Positions 6,069-7,166 of a stretch of DNA of 7,166 nucleotides are shown here, one piece after another. Location: the NCBI GenBank assembly GCA_010671965.1, contig JAAHIC010000221.1:1-7166 (forward strand), given 5' to 3'. The stretch's first letter is position 1, and each line of letters opens with the position of its first letter. The position numbers and the translations under genes are program-made. The DNA is from Leptolyngbya sp. SIO4C5. GTDB lineage: Bacteria; Cyanobacteriota; Cyanobacteriia; Phormidesmidales; Phormidesmidaceae. The notes beneath the pieces were generated by a model. That model searched no databases, was not told the DNA's origin, and saw only the letters and a list, made by a program, of their open reading frames with translations.

Positions 6069-6118
6069 GATGTCCCGGATGTCTTGGTAAATCGCTTAAA
6101 AAGTCCAGGCGTCCAGGT
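6069..6118. repeat. Short tandem repeats in gap after the motor gene
   Basis: GATGTC occurs at 6069-6074 and 6078-6083 (9-bp period) and GTCCAGG at 6103-6109 and 6111-6117 (8-bp period). These lie in a non-coding stretch between the motor gene and a small downstream gene. They might be binding sites but are short enough to be chance. Confidence 0.25.
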
Positions 6119-6159
6119 CAATCCGTCTCCTGTGTCCGCCCCAGTATTGAGAGGTCATG

Positions 6160-6327
6160 ATGCCTACTACCCCAGCAAAACTTCACCGCGATGCTCTGCA
6201 AACGCTGAAAGAGTACGATCTGCGAGATGTGCTTGAGGCGCTTTGTTCAACTCATGGCGCTAGAGCGATTGCCAAAGAAATCAGAACGCTGCCAGCTCTC
6301 TCGCAAAAGGTGAGAGAGCTTCTATGA
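6160..6327 (+). CDS. Small helical protein (55 aa, unknown function)
   Basis: The frame opens with ATGATG (6157 and 6160). AGAGG (6150-6154) is 5 bp from the second ATG and only 2 bp from the first, so 6160 is preferred. The product begins MPTTPAKLHRDALQTLKEYD and continues as a charged, helical sequence with a single Cys (ALCSTHGARAIAKEI), ending VRELL at TGA 6325-6327. It has a plausible globular composition, no membrane segment and no recognised family; similar size and charge are seen in small plasmid regulators and antitoxins, but nothing specific supports that role. It lies 148 bp after the motor gene and 145 bp before the next membrane protein. Its last codons contain a 9-bp inverted repeat. 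Confidence 0.65.
   Translation: MPTTPAKLHRDALQTLKEYDLRDVLEALCSTHGARAIAKEIRTLPALSQKVRELL
6294..6320 (+). other. 9-bp inverted repeat at the end of the small gene
   Basis: AGCTCTCTC (6294-6302) pairs perfectly with GAGAGAGCT (6312-6320) around a 9-nt loop. It overlaps the final codons of the small gene and is not followed by a T-run. It could be a weak transcription attenuator, an RNA processing site or a protein-binding palindrome. Confidence 0.45.
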
Positions 6328-6360
6328 CAGGCTGCTATCTCTGCACTTCGAGCCGCCAAC

Positions 6361-6386
6361 CGCTCTCTGGTCGCTCTCTAGAGCGA
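6361..6386. repeat. CGCTCTCT direct repeat and TCGCTC/GAGCGA stem
   Basis: CGCTCTCT occurs at 6361-6368 and 6372-6379, 11 bp apart. The second copy is part of an inverted repeat TCGCTC (6371-6376) with GAGCGA (6381-6386) around a four-base loop. It sits in the leader of the next gene and shares the CTCTC/GAGAG theme with the 6294-6320 palindrome. Confidence 0.35.
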
Positions 6387-6409
6387 AACGGGAAATTACA
6401 AAAATCTCA

Positions 6410-6449
6410 AACCCCGGCCAAACCAACCAAAGCAGACCGGGGTTACCCC
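6410..6449 (+). promoter_or_regulatory. Two mutually exclusive hairpins ahead of the second membrane-hairpin gene
   Basis: AACCCCGG (6410-6417) can pair with CCGGGGTT (6437-6444), leaving a 19-nt loop. Alternatively GGGG (6439-6442) can pair with CCCC (6446-6449) around TTA. Both use the same G-run, so only one can form at a time. The ribosome binding site (6457-6466) follows at once. This geometry would suit a leader switch, or GGGGTTACCCC may simply be a protein operator. Confidence 0.4.
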
Positions 6450-6472
6450 AAAATCAAAGGAGTGATCCAATT

Positions 6473-7072
6473 ATGCAACGTCAACCCGCCAGTTCGATCG
6501 TTCTAGGCAGCTCAGCTCTGGCTCTCATGCTGAGTTTGTGCCTGATTCCAGTTCACAAGAAGGCTGGATTGCTAGCAACGCTAGCCACCAATAGTTTTTT
6601 TCTAGGCACTCTCACGGTGATGCTGAGCGATCGCCGTCTGATTAGGAAGCTGTCTGCTGAGCAAGAGCAGCTAATCACTACAGCGAATGAAAGAGTGGCT
6701 AGTGCTGAAAGAGACCGTGATGAAGCCGCTAAGCAAGCTGTCCTAGCTGAAAAGGGAAAGGAAAATCTGCGGGGACAGCTCTATCAGCTAGAACAGGAGC
6801 TGATAGAGCTTCAAACCCGATTGGTTGAACAGCAGGGACACAGCCAGCAGCTCCAAGAGCACAGCAGCGAGTTGCTGGCAGCTCTCACCAAAAGCCAGGA
6901 GTTTGTCGCGCAGTATGAACAGCTTTGCCCTGAATATCTAGAGCGTGCCACCGCCGCCGAGATGAAGGCTGAGATGTTTGAGATTGCCCTTCATCGCTTG
7001 CGCCTGGGAAGCGCTAGCCCGCTAGAGAGCGCTCGCGCTGACGAGGCCCTGCTTGAAGCTACTTCTTGCTAA
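6473..7072 (+). CDS. Two-helix membrane-anchored coiled-coil protein (199 aa)
   Basis: A near-ideal ribosome binding site (AAAGGAGTGAT, 6456-6466) precedes the ATG at 6473. Two hydrophobic helices (about 9-26 and 31-51) are joined by a short basic turn (HKK), followed by a basic stretch (DRRLIRK) and a long coiled coil (about 55-170) rich in Glu, Gln and Ala. By the positive-inside rule, the basic loop and the basic stretch after helix 2 give conflicting hints, so the topology is uncertain; the simplest hairpin puts the coiled coil and N-terminus on the same side. The layout repeats the N-terminal quarter of the FtsK-like protein upstream, so the two may form a mixed coiled-coil assembly at the membrane. 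No enzyme motif is present and I do not recognise a named family. Confidence 0.8.
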   Translation: MQRQPASSIVLGSSALALMLSLCLIPVHKKAGLLATLATNSFFLGTLTVMLSDRRLIRKLSAEQEQLITTANERVASAERDRDEAAKQAVLAEKGKENLRGQLYQLEQELIELQTRLVEQQGHSQQLQEHSSELLAALTKSQEFVAQYEQLCPEYLERATAAEMKAEMFEIALHRLRLGSASPLESARADEALLEATSC

Positions 7073-7114
7073 ACCTCTCACTTCATTCCCTAGCAAATTC
7101 TTCAGGAACGACTT

Positions 7115-7166
7115 ATGGATCCTATCTCTGATTTTCTGCCGACACCAGCGGTACAGCAGCTAGAAA
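7115..7166 (+). CDS. Start of a further gene, cut by the window edge
   Basis: ATG at 7115 is preceded by AGGAA (7104-7108) at a 6-bp distance and opens a frame that remains free of stops to the window end (MDPISDFLPTPAVQQLE, 17 codons). It begins 42 bp after the preceding stop, consistent with continuation of the same operon. Too little is visible to suggest a function. Confidence 0.55.
   Translation, partial: MDPISDFLPTPAVQQLE

Larger units (their letters stand above)
716..6634. repeat. Nine HIP1 octamers (GCGATCGC), cyanobacterial signature
   Basis: Copies lie at 716-723, 1466-1473, 2476-2483, 3558-3565, 3799-3806, 4105-4112, 5103-5110, 5328-5335 and 6627-6634. They are spread over both the leftward and rightward gene sets, mostly inside coding sequence. 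This over-representation is characteristic of many cyanobacteria and indicates the DNA has long resided in such a host. Confidence 0.85.

Noticed and set aside
6042..6236. 64-codon open frame with TTG start after the motor gene
   Set aside because: No ribosome binding site and it overlaps, in another frame, the better-supported small gene at 6160-6327.
6324..6506. 60-codon open frame beginning at the ATGA overlap with the small gene
   Set aside because: Runs through three inverted repeats and the ribosome binding site of the next gene and overlaps that gene by 34 bp; the peptide is low in hydrophobic core residues and resembles no protein. Translational coupling keeps it faintly possible.
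716..6634. GCGATCGC octamers as a local regulatory element of this system
   Set aside because: They are genome-wide HIP1 sites in many cyanobacteria, so their presence here marks the host and not a specific function.

Overview
The window looks like accessory DNA, probably plasmid-borne, from a cyanobacterium. The palindrome GCGATCGC (HIP1), a hallmark of many cyanobacterial genomes, occurs nine times in 7.2 kb, where chance predicts about one per 65 kb. Several proteins also resemble cyanobacterial plasmid families: an XRE-like HTH protein, a short ribbon-helix-helix protein and an 'MSITQAA' family protein. No replication initiator, relaxase, transposase or ParA gene is visible, so a plasmid location is inferred.

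Left end (1-456): an XRE-type helix-turn-helix reading frame with no usable start codon, possibly a broken gene. It converges on a leftward three-gene operon (1672 down to 457): a ribbon-helix-helix regulator, a protein with a putative N-terminal DNA-binding region and C-terminal coiled coil, and a coiled-coil protein with a 28-residue internal repeat. The junctions of this operon are 12-16 bp.

Divergent control region (1673-1891): an array of 11-bp-spaced TTCTATG half-sites, a likely operator for the ribbon-helix-helix protein, followed by a second group of GGAAC/GTTCC half-sites and GTACCAAC repeats in front of the rightward genes.

Rightward gene set (1892 to beyond 7166), probably one transcription unit: an HTH plus Gln-rich coiled-coil protein; a small helical protein; a basic, coiled-coil soluble protein; an 869-residue FtsK/SpoIIIE-like motor with an N-terminal two-helix membrane anchor, long coiled coil and C-terminal zinc ribbon; a 55-residue protein missed by length cut-offs; a second membrane-hairpin plus coiled-coil protein; and the beginning of another gene. 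I infer a membrane-associated DNA-translocating or DNA-tethering machine for plasmid transfer or segregation, built from coiled-coil proteins.

The most interesting single observation is an in-frame G_GGA_AAG heptamer (the slip site known from phage lambda G/GT) near the end of the first rightward gene. A -1 shift there would replace the last 13 residues with a 52-residue tail containing RRRGR and a hydrophobic segment, turning the soluble HTH protein into a membrane-anchored one.
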